Part shown: one piece after another, positions 1 to 4,029 of the stretch | How positions within the stretch are numbered: position 1 is the stretch's first letter | Layout: every line of letters begins with the position of its first letter | Origin: an uncultured Streptococcus sp. | GTDB taxonomy: Bacteria > Bacillota > Bacilli > Lactobacillales > Streptococcaceae | Direction of reading: 5' to 3' | Assembly (NCBI RefSeq): GCF_938020365.1 | Contig: NZ_CALIIB010000061.1 | Span: forward strand, 1 to 5,655 | DNA: 5,655 nucleotides | The notes under the pieces: generated by a model | Databases searched by the model: none | What the model saw: the letters and a program-made list of their open reading frames with translations, nothing else | Told to the model about the DNA's origin: nothing | Translations under genes and position numbers: made by a program

Positions 1-44
1 GCGATAATCGCAATGTTACGGATATCTTCTCTTAATTTTGTCAT
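1..44 (-). CDS. typA: TypA/BipA ribosome-associated GTPase, N-terminal fragment
   Basis: Only the first 14 codons and two bases of the next lie in the window; the gene continues off the left edge. The translation MTKLREDIRNIAII matches the very conserved start of streptococcal TypA (BipA), which runs directly into the G1 (P-loop) motif of this translational GTPase; that motif is outside the window. The ATG complement is at 42-44, and a purine-rich AGAGGA ribosome site sits a few bases upstream (about 49-54). TypA is a ribosome-binding GTPase linked to ribosome assembly and stress or low-temperature growth. The identification rests on a short but distinctive N-terminus, so a related translational GTPase is a remote alternative. 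Confidence 0.85.
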   Translation of the reverse strand, partial: MTKLREDIRNIAII

Positions 45-82
45 GTTTTCCTCTAAATCTTATTATTTATTTCCAACTAAAA

Positions 83-91
83 ATTATAACA
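83..91 (-). promoter_or_regulatory. extended -10 promoter for typA
   Basis: On the minus strand the element reads TGTTATAAT, a perfect TATAAT with the TGn extension. It lies about 40 bases upstream of the typA ATG. No convincing -35 hexamer is visible at 16-18 bases, which fits an extended -10 promoter. The start point would be near position 76, giving an untranslated leader of about 30 bases. Confidence 0.5.
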
Positions 92-123
92 CAGTTTTTT
101 CCAAAAAACACGGGCTAACCAAG

Positions 124-137
124 TGTAAATGTTTTCA
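124..137. promoter_or_regulatory. possible cre (CcpA) site between typA and the pseudouridine synthase gene
   Basis: TGTAAATGTTTTCA differs at one position from the degenerate catabolite-responsive element TGWAANCGNTNWCA, the core C being replaced by T. It lies between two divergent promoters, upstream of the typA -10 and about 28 bases upstream of the -35 of the rightward gene. CcpA bound here could affect either gene. A single near-match in an AT-rich spacer is weak evidence. Confidence 0.22.
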
Positions 138-164
138 TAGGTAAATCGTAAACTGTAGCTATTT

Positions 165-193
165 TTGCAATTTTACTTCCGAAAGAGTATGAT
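165..193 (+). promoter_or_regulatory. sigma-70 type promoter of the pseudouridine synthase gene
   Basis: A -35 hexamer TTGCAA (165-170), a 17-base spacer and a -10 TATGAT (188-193) form a good housekeeping promoter. Transcription should begin near 200, giving a leader of roughly 38 bases that contains the ribosome site GAAAGGA (225-231) ahead of the ATG at 238. Confidence 0.6.
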
Positions 194-237
194 AAAAGGA
201 GAAAAAGAATCAATTCCAACCTTTGAAAGGAAAACTC

Positions 238-963
238 ATGCGCCTTGATAAATTCTTAGCCCTAGCTAAGATTAGCCGGAAAGAGATGAAACAAAAACTG
301 CGACTAAGGCAGATTGTAATTGAAGGTCAAGCAGCTCGCTCCCTCAGTCAAAATGTCGATAGTGGCCTCCAGTCCATTAGCCTGGCTGGTAAAGCTTTAA
401 ACCACCTAGCCCACCATTATTTTCTGATGAACAAGCCCGCTGGTGCTGTCACTGCCAGTTCTGACGCAGACAAGATGACTGTCCTAGATCTAATTGCCCC
501 AGAAGATTTTAACGACCAGCTTTACGCCATCGGCCGTTTGGATCGTGATACACGGGGTCTGCTTCTGATTACAGATAATGGGCCACTGGGATTTCAGCTC
601 CTCCATCCACAATACCATATCGCAAAGACCTACTATGTCGAAGTCAACGGCCCTCTTGACCAAGAAGCCATAGTTGCTTTTCAGCAAGGCATTATCTTTC
701 TAGACGGAACTCAATGCAAACCCGCCCAACTTCAGATTCACACGACTAGCTTCGAGCACTCCACCGCCTCAGTTACCATTTCTGAAGGGAAATTTCATCA
801 GGTCAAGAAAATGTTTCTAGCAGTTGGTGTCAAGGTCACCTATCTCAAACGCACCCATTTCGGTGATTTTCAGCTGGATCCCGATCTGGCAGAGGGCAGT
901 TATCGACCGCTGAATCCTTCCGAACTCAAGATTATCAAAGGCTATTTGAAACAAACTTGGTAA
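238..963 (+). CDS. rsuA: RsuA-family 16S rRNA pseudouridine synthase
   Basis: A 241-residue protein of the RsuA/RluB/E/F family, which converts a specific uridine of rRNA to pseudouridine; the closest functional match is RsuA (16S U516). An N-terminal S4 RNA-binding domain covers about residues 1-48 (MRLDKFLALAKISRKE...). The KPAG motif is at 66-69. The catalytic GRLD motif is at 99-102, which puts the catalytic aspartate at Asp102, the same number as in E. coli RsuA, followed by the usual D-T-x-G-L-L-L. The C-terminal EGKFHQVKKM motif is also present. I chose ATG 238 because GAAAGGA stands 6 bases upstream and MRLDKF is the normal family start; an in-frame TTG at 223 falls before that ribosome site. 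The gene stands alone between its own promoter and terminator. The family is certain, but the exact rRNA target is inferred. Confidence 0.9.
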   Translation: MRLDKFLALAKISRKEMKQKLRLRQIVIEGQAARSLSQNVDSGLQSISLAGKALNHLAHHYFLMNKPAGAVTASSDADKMTVLDLIAPEDFNDQLYAIGRLDRDTRGLLLITDNGPLGFQLLHPQYHIAKTYYVEVNGPLDQEAIVAFQQGIIFLDGTQCKPAQLQIHTTSFEHSTASVTISEGKFHQVKKMFLAVGVKVTYLKRTHFGDFQLDPDLAEGSYRPLNPSELKIIKGYLKQTW

Positions 964-966
964 AAC

Positions 967-990
967 AAAAAGGCTTATTCAAGCCTTTTT
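967..990. terminator. bidirectional intrinsic terminator
   Basis: A perfect 10-bp stem, AAAAAGGCTT / AAGCCTTTTT, closes a 4-base loop (977-980) only three bases after the stop codon of the pseudouridine synthase gene. The A-tract and T-tract are symmetrical, so it should stop rightward transcription and also leftward transcription from the yqgQ-rhodanese operon. Confidence 0.85.
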
Positions 991-998
991 ATTATTTA

Positions 999-1148
999 TT
1001 ACATAAATCCATTCATAGTCAGAAGAATCCCTGCAATCCAGTTGATGACAGAAATGACAATACCGACGATATTCAGAATTCTTTCTGTTTTATAATCTAA
1101 TTGAGTTTCTTTTTAATGGGAATTGCCCAAAACCAGACCAATTAAATT
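999..1148 (-). pseudogene. decayed 3' end of a small membrane-protein gene
   Basis: Read leftward, this stretch ends in an open segment with the residues ETQLDYKTERILNIVGIV, then a hydrophobic helix with SVINWIAGILL, and a TAA stop (complement at 999-1001). It has no start codon. Just upstream the same frame contains NLIGLVLG and then an in-frame TAA near 1113. Removing one G and adding one A in the runs there would restore a continuous frame (LIGLVLAIPIKKETQLDY...), so two small indels plus loss of the 5' end explain it. The style resembles small two-helix DUF4190-like membrane proteins of streptococci. The family label is a guess from the hydrophobic pattern; the broken reading frame is directly visible. 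Confidence 0.45.
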
Positions 1149-1160
1149 ATAAGTAGTTAA

Positions 1161-1181
1161 CTTTGTATATATTCTACAAAG
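1161..1181 (-). terminator. weak hairpin just past the rhodanese stop
   Basis: CTTTGTA and TACAAAG form 7-bp arms around a 7-base loop, three bases beyond the stop codon of the rhodanese-like gene. The stem is AT-rich and no T-run follows, so termination would be inefficient. It may instead be a 3'-end stabilising hairpin, with the stronger terminator at 967-990 acting further on. Confidence 0.25.
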
Positions 1182-1183
1182 AA

Positions 1184-1564
1184 TCAGCTTGTCTTTACCT
1201 TACCGCTCCAAGAATCAAGACCGTAAGACAGGATATAAATATCGTTAAAACCTTGCTTCTTCAAGTAGATTGCCGCATTGGTCACACGTTGACCACGGCT
1301 ATTTTCATAAAGAAGAACTGGTTTGTCTTTGCGAAGCGCATTGATACTAGACTTGAGCTGTTGGGACGGAATATTGCGCGCCCCCAAGATATGCTTGCGA
1401 TGGAAATCCGATGGATCACGCAGGTCAATCAATTGCCCTTGACGAATCAAAGCTTCAAACTCACTATTATCTACCACCTTAGCTGCACGACGAATACGGA
1501 AATAATTGAAGCCCATCCAAGCCAACATTCCCAGCAAGATTGCCCATAAAGTCCAAATTCCCAT
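1184..1564 (-). CDS. membrane-anchored rhodanese-like protein lacking the active-site cysteine
   Basis: A 126-residue protein. Residues 3-22 form one hydrophobic helix (WTLWAILLGMLAWMGFNYF) followed by the positive stretch RIRR, so the rest should be anchored at the membrane with the soluble domain cytoplasmic. Residues about 30-122 form a rhodanese domain, with LIDLRDPSDFHRKHILGARNIP matching the family's conserved first half. The active-site loop, normally C-x-x-G-x-R, reads YENSRGQR (86-93): the cysteine position is occupied by Asn88, and the whole protein has no cysteine. It therefore cannot form a persulfide intermediate and is probably a binding or scaffold version. It is translated from AAAGGGAG inside the end of yqgQ, whose stop is separated from this ATG by one base, so the two are co-transcribed and likely translationally coupled. 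Confidence 0.85.
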   Translation of the reverse strand: MGIWTLWAILLGMLAWMGFNYFRIRRAAKVVDNSEFEALIRQGQLIDLRDPSDFHRKHILGARNIPSQQLKSSINALRKDKPVLLYENSRGQRVTNAAIYLKKQGFNDIYILSYGLDSWSGKVKTS

Positions 1565-1565
1565 T

Positions 1566-1784
1566 CTAGTTTCTCCCTTTATCTTCTAAATACTTTAACT
1601 CTACTTGATGTTCTCTGCGAAGAACCGCCTCAGCCTCCAGATAATCAAGCTTATCCATCAGGCCAGCATCGTAAATCCGCTCCAGCTCAATTTTCATCAT
1701 CTCAATATCATAAAGACGCTTACCCATATAGATAATGATCCCGAAATTTTTAAGAAATTGCTGCACATCATAGAGTGTTTTCAT
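1566..1784 (-). CDS. yqgQ: YqgQ family (DUF910) small protein
   Basis: A 72-residue all-helical protein. Its start, MKTLYDVQQFLKNFGIIIYMGKR, closely matches the N-terminus of Bacillus YqgQ, including the D-V-Q-Q and the I-I-Y-x-G-x-R-L-x-D-I-E core, and the length is normal. Structural work on the Bacillus protein describes a small helix bundle and has suggested single-stranded nucleic acid binding; the cellular role is not settled. The chosen ATG (1782-1784) is the family start, but it has no Shine-Dalgarno sequence: the bases before it read ATAGCTC and lie directly after a -10 element, so the mRNA is probably leaderless. In Bacillus, yqgQ directly precedes the glucokinase gene glcK; here it runs straight into the rhodanese-like gene with a one-base gap. 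Confidence 0.85.
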   Translation of the reverse strand: MKTLYDVQQFLKNFGIIIYMGKRLYDIEMMKIELERIYDAGLMDKLDYLEAEAVLRREHQVELKYLEDKGRN

Positions 1785-1791
1785 GAGCTAT

Positions 1792-1820
1792 ATTTTATCA
1801 GATTTTAGCAAAGTTTTCAA
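1792..1820 (-). promoter_or_regulatory. promoter of yqgQ-rhodanese operon
   Basis: On the minus strand, -35 TTGAAA (1815-1820), a 17-base spacer ending in TGA, and -10 TAAAAT (1792-1797) make a good promoter with an extended -10. The expected start point, about 7 bases on, coincides with the yqgQ ATG at 1784. Confidence 0.6.
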
Positions 1821-1833
1821 GATGACAAAACAG

Positions 1834-1860
1834 AAAAGACAGCCACAAAGGCTGCCTTTT
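1834..1860. terminator. hairpin upstream of the yqgQ promoter
   Basis: AAAAG-a-CAGCC and GGCTG-c-CTTTT pair over 10 bp with one internal mismatch around the 5-base loop ACAAA. On the minus strand it is followed by a T-rich stretch (TTTTCTGTTTT), so it probably stops leftward readthrough from dpr or the repeat before the yqgQ promoter. On the plus strand it directly precedes the AGGAG of the small ORF at 1873. Confidence 0.5.
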
Positions 1861-1872
1861 CAGGAGATTATT

Positions 1873-1956
1873 ATGAAAAAGAAAAGTTTAGGAGTTCTAT
1901 CAAACAAAGTTAGGAGGTCTTCATTTGATAATCTTAGTATAAGGGAAGAAGCTTAA
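1873..1956 (+). CDS. possible 27-residue peptide
   Basis: The ATG at 1873 has an AGGAG ribosome site (1862-1866) at an ideal 6-base distance, and the frame runs 27 codons to TAA. The peptide is basic at its N-terminus (MKKKSLGVLSNKVRR) and ends SIREEA. It has no signal peptide, no Gly-Gly leader and no hydrophobic segment, so it does not resemble the usual streptococcal pheromones or bacteriocins. No convincing rightward promoter is visible, and a hairpin lies immediately upstream. It could be a real small gene, the start of a lost gene, or chance. I do not recognise it. Confidence 0.25.
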   Translation: MKKKSLGVLSNKVRRSSFDNLSIREEA

Positions 1957-1976
1957 ACAATCCTTAAGAAAAAACA

Positions 1977-2154
1977 GAGAGTGGGACAGAAATCGGTAAT
2001 TCGTTAGAATTCGATTTCGTCGTCCCACCTCCGCACAGTTGAGTAGGGCTGTAAAAGCTGATGAAATCAGCGTAGTAGAGCCCACTCAACCACTGCGTCT
2101 TGCTCGACAATCCAAAGACAATTGAGAGGCTAGGACTTTTGTCCCAGCCTCTTT
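1977..2154. repeat. structured intergenic repeat element of viridans streptococci
   Basis: This gene-free stretch is built from three hairpins. The first pairs GTGGGAC (1981-1987) with GTCCCAC (2022-2028), enclosing GAAATCG/CGATTTC (1989-1995, 2012-2018) and AATTC/GAATT (1998-2002, 2007-2011). The second pairs TTGAGT/ACTCAA (2039-2044, 2084-2089), GGGCT/AGCCC (2046-2050, 2079-2083) and GCTGAT/ATCAGC (2057-2062, 2066-2071). The third is at 2125-2152. GTGGGAC near the left end is echoed by the GGAC/GTCC of the last hairpin. I recall near-identical sequence in many intergenic regions of sanguinis-type streptococci, so I call it a dispersed non-coding repeat comparable in kind to BOX or RUP. The hairpins are seen directly; its copy number elsewhere is from memory. 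Confidence 0.6.
2125..2152 (-). terminator. hairpin at the end of the repeat, likely dpr terminator
   Basis: AGAGGCT-a-GGAC and GTCC-c-AGCCTCT pair around a TTTT loop, starting 12 bases past the dpr stop codon. It is GC-rich and stable. The T-run is short on either strand (TTT on the plus side), so it may act as a modest terminator or mRNA 3'-end protector for dpr. Confidence 0.5.
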
Positions 2155-2164
2155 AAACATCATT

Positions 2165-2680
2165 TTACAAACCTGGTGCTTGGCCAAGCTCAGCTGTCAA
2201 CATCCAGATAGTTTTTTCAAGGTCTGCCTTGGCTCCAACGAAGATATCATTGGTTACATCGTCACCTTCTTCATCCGTCACATCCATAGCTTCTTGGTAA
2301 AGATCTGTCAGATAACGGAAGATTTCAATCACGCGCTCCAAGCTTTCTTCAACATTCTTGCTGAATTCGCCAGCCTTTTCCTCAATCTTGCTGTGTTGAA
2401 TAAACTCTGTCAGAGTTGAATAAGGCTTGCCACCTAGAGTAATCAAGCGTTCGCTGACTTCATCCAAGGTTTCATCAATTGTATCCATGTATTCATCCAT
2501 TTTTGGATGCCATACCATGAAGCCTGCACCACGCATATACCAGTGAACTTGGTGAAGAGCGATACGAGCTGTATAAAGATCTGAAACCACTTGGTTAAGA
2601 ACTGCTTTTGTTTTTGGTAAAGAATTTTGGTTAGTGAAAGTTGCTACATCTGCTGCAGCGCCATGTTTTACTTGAGTCAT
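2165..2680 (-). CDS. dpr: Dpr, Dps-like iron-binding peroxide resistance protein
   Basis: A 171-residue ferritin-like protein of the Dps family. Such proteins form a hollow dodecamer in the cytoplasm that oxidises and stores Fe(II), preventing Fenton chemistry; Dpr is central to peroxide and air tolerance in catalase-negative streptococci. The inter-subunit ferroxidase ligands are all in place by comparison with Listeria Dps (H31, H43, D58, E62): His46 (in HQVHW), His58 (in VWHPKMDEY), Asp73 and Glu77 (in DEVSERL). The C-terminal half has the family's DEEGDDVTNDIF and KTIWML signatures. I chose the ATG at 2678-2680 because AGAGGT lies 6 bases upstream and the N-terminus MTQVKHG fits Dpr; an in-frame ATG at 2710 would put a PerR-like box inside the coding region. 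It is a single-gene unit, divergent from cclA. Confidence 0.95.
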   Translation of the reverse strand: MTQVKHGAAADVATFTNQNSLPKTKAVLNQVVSDLYTARIALHQVHWYMRGAGFMVWHPKMDEYMDTIDETLDEVSERLITLGGKPYSTLTEFIQHSKIEEKAGEFSKNVEESLERVIEIFRYLTDLYQEAMDVTDEEGDDVTNDIFVGAKADLEKTIWMLTAELGQAPGL

Positions 2681-2700
2681 AATGATACCTCTCTTTTTAT

Positions 2701-2715
2701 TTGTAATCATTCTAA
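2701..2715. promoter_or_regulatory. PerR-like box in the dpr leader
   Basis: TTGTAATCATTCTAA matches the 7-1-7 Per box TTATAATNATTATAA at 12 of 14 defined positions. It lies about 14-28 bases downstream of the predicted dpr start point, where a bound repressor would block elongation. PerR control of dpr is established in several streptococci; binding at this site is inferred. Confidence 0.6.
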
Positions 2716-2735
2716 TCTTTATTGATTATGTTTTA

Positions 2736-2764
2736 ATTATAATGCTTCTAATTAAGAAAGTCAA
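2736..2764 (-). promoter_or_regulatory. consensus promoter of dpr
   Basis: On the minus strand, -35 TTGACT (2759-2764), exactly 17 bases, then -10 TATAAT (2736-2741). This is the closest match to the housekeeping consensus in the window and predicts high expression when not repressed. The start point would be near 2729. Confidence 0.75.
2737..2751. promoter_or_regulatory. second PerR-like box, overlapping the dpr -10
   Basis: TTATAATGCTTCTAA matches the Per box at 12 of 14 defined positions and covers five of the six -10 bases, so a bound repressor would exclude RNA polymerase. Its centre (2744) is 36 bp from that of the other box (2708). Part of the match comes from TATAAT itself, which lowers certainty. 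Confidence 0.5.
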
Positions 2765-2830
2765 GTATTAAAACTCAAAATTTTACTTTATTAGAAAAGT
2801 TGTAAAATTTCAGATTTTTCTACTCAAAAT

Positions 2831-2838
2831 CGCGAATA
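2831..2838 (+). promoter_or_regulatory. ComX (SigX) cin-box of cclA
   Basis: CGCGAATA matches the late-competence box TACGAATA at 6 of 8 positions, keeping the CGAATA core, and has a T-rich stretch upstream (TTTTTCT, about 2815-2821). cclA is a known ComX-dependent late competence gene in pneumococcus, so a box is expected here. It ends only 7 bases before the ATG, placing the transcript start at or beside the start codon. Confidence 0.6.
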
Positions 2839-2845
2839 AATAAGT

Positions 2846-3508
2846 ATGATTCATTTATACTTTTTTCTAGTCGGAACGGTTCTGGCCTCCTTTCTAGGCT
2901 TAGTTATTGACCGCTTCCCAGAACAATCCATCATCTCACCAAGCAGCCACTGTGACAACTGCAAGCAAATACTCAAAGCACGGGATTTGATCCCTATCCT
3001 GTCTCAGTTGCTTAATGGCTGCCGCTGCCGTTTCTGCAAGATTCGTCTTCCTGTCTGGTATGCTGCTTTTGAGTTAGTGCTGGGCTTGATTTTTCTAAGC
3101 TGGAGTTTAGGCTATCTTTCGCTAGCCCAGCTCTTACTGCTAATGATGGGCTTGACCTTAGCCATCTACGATCAGCGTGAGCAAGAATACCCTCTTCTAA
3201 TCTGGCTGATTTTTCAGTTCTTGCTGATGGCTACAGCAGGTATCAATCCGCTCATGATTTTCTTTTTGATCCTAGGACTTCTAGCCTTCTTTTTTAATAT
3301 TCGCATCGGAGCTGGAGATTTTCTCTTTCTTGCTTCCTGCTCAGCCATTTTCAGCCTGACAGAAATTCTCATTCTCATCCAAATTGCTTGCTTCTCCGGT
3401 CTCGCCTGTTTCTGCTTTAAAAAGAAAAAAGACAGGCTAGCATTTGTACCCTGTCTCTTGTTTGGTGTGGTGGTTCTTATTTCTTATAAATTCCTACTCT
3501 TTTACTGA
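2846..3508 (+). CDS. cclA: Type IV prepilin peptidase of competence (A24 family)
   Basis: A 220-residue polytopic membrane aspartic protease that cleaves the leader peptides of type IV-like pilins, here most likely the ComG pilins of the transformation pilus. The N-terminal helix (4-20) runs into SFLGLVIDRFP, a family hallmark. A cytoplasmic zinc-type loop has Cys36-x-x-Cys39 and Cys61-x-x-Cys64. The two catalytic aspartates are Asp109 (YDQREQEYP) and Asp158 in the GxGD motif GAGD (155-158). Further hydrophobic segments fall near 74-107, 117-150, 172-190 and 199-217. The ATG matches the pneumococcal N-terminus but has no Shine-Dalgarno sequence. The extreme C-terminus (KFLLFY) differs from the ending preserved in the duplicate tail at 5014-5166 (KLLLLG). 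The last 7 bases overlap the convergent GyrI-like gene. Confidence 0.92.
   Translation: MIHLYFFLVGTVLASFLGLVIDRFPEQSIISPSSHCDNCKQILKARDLIPILSQLLNGCRCRFCKIRLPVWYAAFELVLGLIFLSWSLGYLSLAQLLLLMMGLTLAIYDQREQEYPLLIWLIFQFLLMATAGINPLMIFFLILGLLAFFFNIRIGAGDFLFLASCSAIFSLTEILILIQIACFSGLACFCFKKKKDRLAFVPCLLFGVVVLISYKFLLFY
3377..3489 (+). repeat. direct repeat, copy 1 (3' part of intact cclA)
   Basis: These 113 bases align without gaps to 5035-5147, with 104 identities. Five of the eight differing codons are synonymous; the other three are Cys/Ser, Cys/Tyr and Val/Ala. The match decays at both ends: upstream only scattered bases of the preceding codons agree, and downstream it stops after TTATAA. Confidence 0.9.
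3427..3459 (-). terminator. terminator of the GyrI-like gene, inside cclA
   Basis: On the minus strand this forms a 10-bp stem (AAGAGACAGG with CCTGTCTTTT, one G-U pair) around a 13-base loop, followed by TTCTTTTT. It begins about 43 bases past the stop of the leftward GyrI-like gene, within the coding sequence of cclA. Compared with the copy at 5085-5117, one base change (C at 3457) has turned an A-U pair into G-U. Confidence 0.65.
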
Positions 3509-3951
3509 ACTGGAACCCAAAGCTCAACTTCTGCATCCATAGGATTCCCGTTTAAAAGTATTTCTAAGATAATTCCATCTTGGTAAAGGGAACTGCTTTC
3601 TTCCTCAAAAAAGTTATCCTCCAATTGGTCAAACAGGAGTCTTGATTTATCACCACTGGCTGAACTTACTAAATAATCTTTCTCTGGGACAAGAATGCTT
3701 TCGTAGCCTGCCACAGCATTCTTTGCCGCAACTCCTGCGTAGTATTGAATACCATCTTTATGAGGAACAATCAAAGCATAGCCTTTTTTGTCTAGAGAAT
3801 GGGGCATCAATTTCCCCAGCATTCCTTCTTTAAATAACTGAGCATAGAACGCTGTCTTCTCTTTAGAATAGTGCTGTTCATGAACCGTAGTTCCTTCTAT
3901 CAAAATACTCCTGCCAATCAGGGTAAACGATGGTTTGGTTTGATGTTTCAT
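3502..3951 (-). CDS. stand-alone GyrI-like effector-binding domain protein
   Basis: A 149-residue cytoplasmic protein that is a single GyrI-like (AraC effector-binding/SHV type) domain with no DNA-binding part. Supporting features are the two-fold pattern of the fold: an N-terminal strand and helix ending in KKGYALIVPH, the central YYAGVAAKN strand, the E-SILVPEKDYLVSSASGD segment corresponding to the family's IPAGKYAVF-x-x-x-G region, and the final strand AEVELWVPVQ, matching the usual E-(I/L)-W-(I/V)-P-V ending. Such domains bind small, often cationic or hydrophobic molecules. I chose the ATG at 3949-3951 because AAAGGAG lies 8 bases upstream; an in-frame ATG at 4002 would start inside the operator palindrome. 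It is divergent from the WYL regulator, suggesting that it is the regulator's target or sensing partner. The ligand is unknown. Confidence 0.75.
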   Translation of the reverse strand: MKHQTKPSFTLIGRSILIEGTTVHEQHYSKEKTAFYAQLFKEGMLGKLMPHSLDKKGYALIVPHKDGIQYYAGVAAKNAVAGYESILVPEKDYLVSSASGDKSRLLFDQLEDNFFEEESSSLYQDGIILEILLNGNPMDAEVELWVPVQ

Positions 3952-3974
3952 TATATGAACTCCTTTCTTTATGG

Positions 3975-3980
3975 TATAAT
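3975..3980 (+). promoter_or_regulatory. -10 of the WYL regulator gene (extended)
   Basis: TATAAT preceded by TGG forms an extended -10 reading right; no -35 is evident. The start point would be near 3987, so the palindrome at 3993-4016 falls in the early leader. Confidence 0.55.
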
Positions 3981-3987
3981 CATAACA
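3979..3987 (-). promoter_or_regulatory. -10 of the GyrI-like gene (extended)
   Basis: On the minus strand this reads TGTTATGAT, an extended -10. Its TATGAT shares two bases (3979-3980) with the opposing TATAAT, so the two polymerases should compete for the same DNA. Confidence 0.5.
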
Positions 3988-3992
3988 AAGAT

Positions 3993-4016
3993 AATATGAC
4001 ACCTATCTGTCATATT
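3993..4016. promoter_or_regulatory. perfect inverted repeat, likely operator of the WYL regulator
   Basis: AATATGACA and TGTCATATT are exact 9-base inverted arms separated by 6 bases (CCTATC). The site lies between the divergent promoters and the WYL gene's ribosome site. It overlaps the start of the rightward transcript and the upstream region of the leftward promoter. A 24-bp dyad beside an HTH regulator gene is the usual form of an autoregulatory operator. An RNA hairpin role in the leader is also possible, but no T-run follows. Confidence 0.65.
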
Positions 4017-4029
4017 TAAGGAGAAAATC

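Noticed and set aside
223..237. TTG codon as start of the pseudouridine synthase gene
   Set aside because: It overlaps the ribosome site that serves ATG 238, and MRLDKF is the normal family N-terminus.
490..687. 65-codon minus-strand ORF inside the pseudouridine synthase gene
   Set aside because: No recognisable protein features; the opposite frame carries the catalytic GRLD motif and is clearly coding.
1163..1549. 128-codon plus-strand ORF opposite the rhodanese-like gene
   Set aside because: The minus strand shows a membrane helix, rhodanese domain and ribosome site in operon with yqgQ; the plus frame has no such support.
2681..2710. Upstream in-frame ATG for dpr (2710)
   Set aside because: It lies within the PerR-like box, has no ribosome site, and adds ten residues atypical of Dpr; ATG 2680 has AGAGGT at the right distance.
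3642..3833. 63-codon plus-strand ORF opposite the GyrI-like gene
   Set aside because: No ribosome site or family features; it is a shadow of the well-supported minus-strand gene.
3952..4002. Upstream in-frame ATG for the GyrI-like gene (4002)
   Set aside because: It falls inside the 9-6-9 palindrome and upstream of the predicted promoter; ATG 3951 has AAAGGAG.
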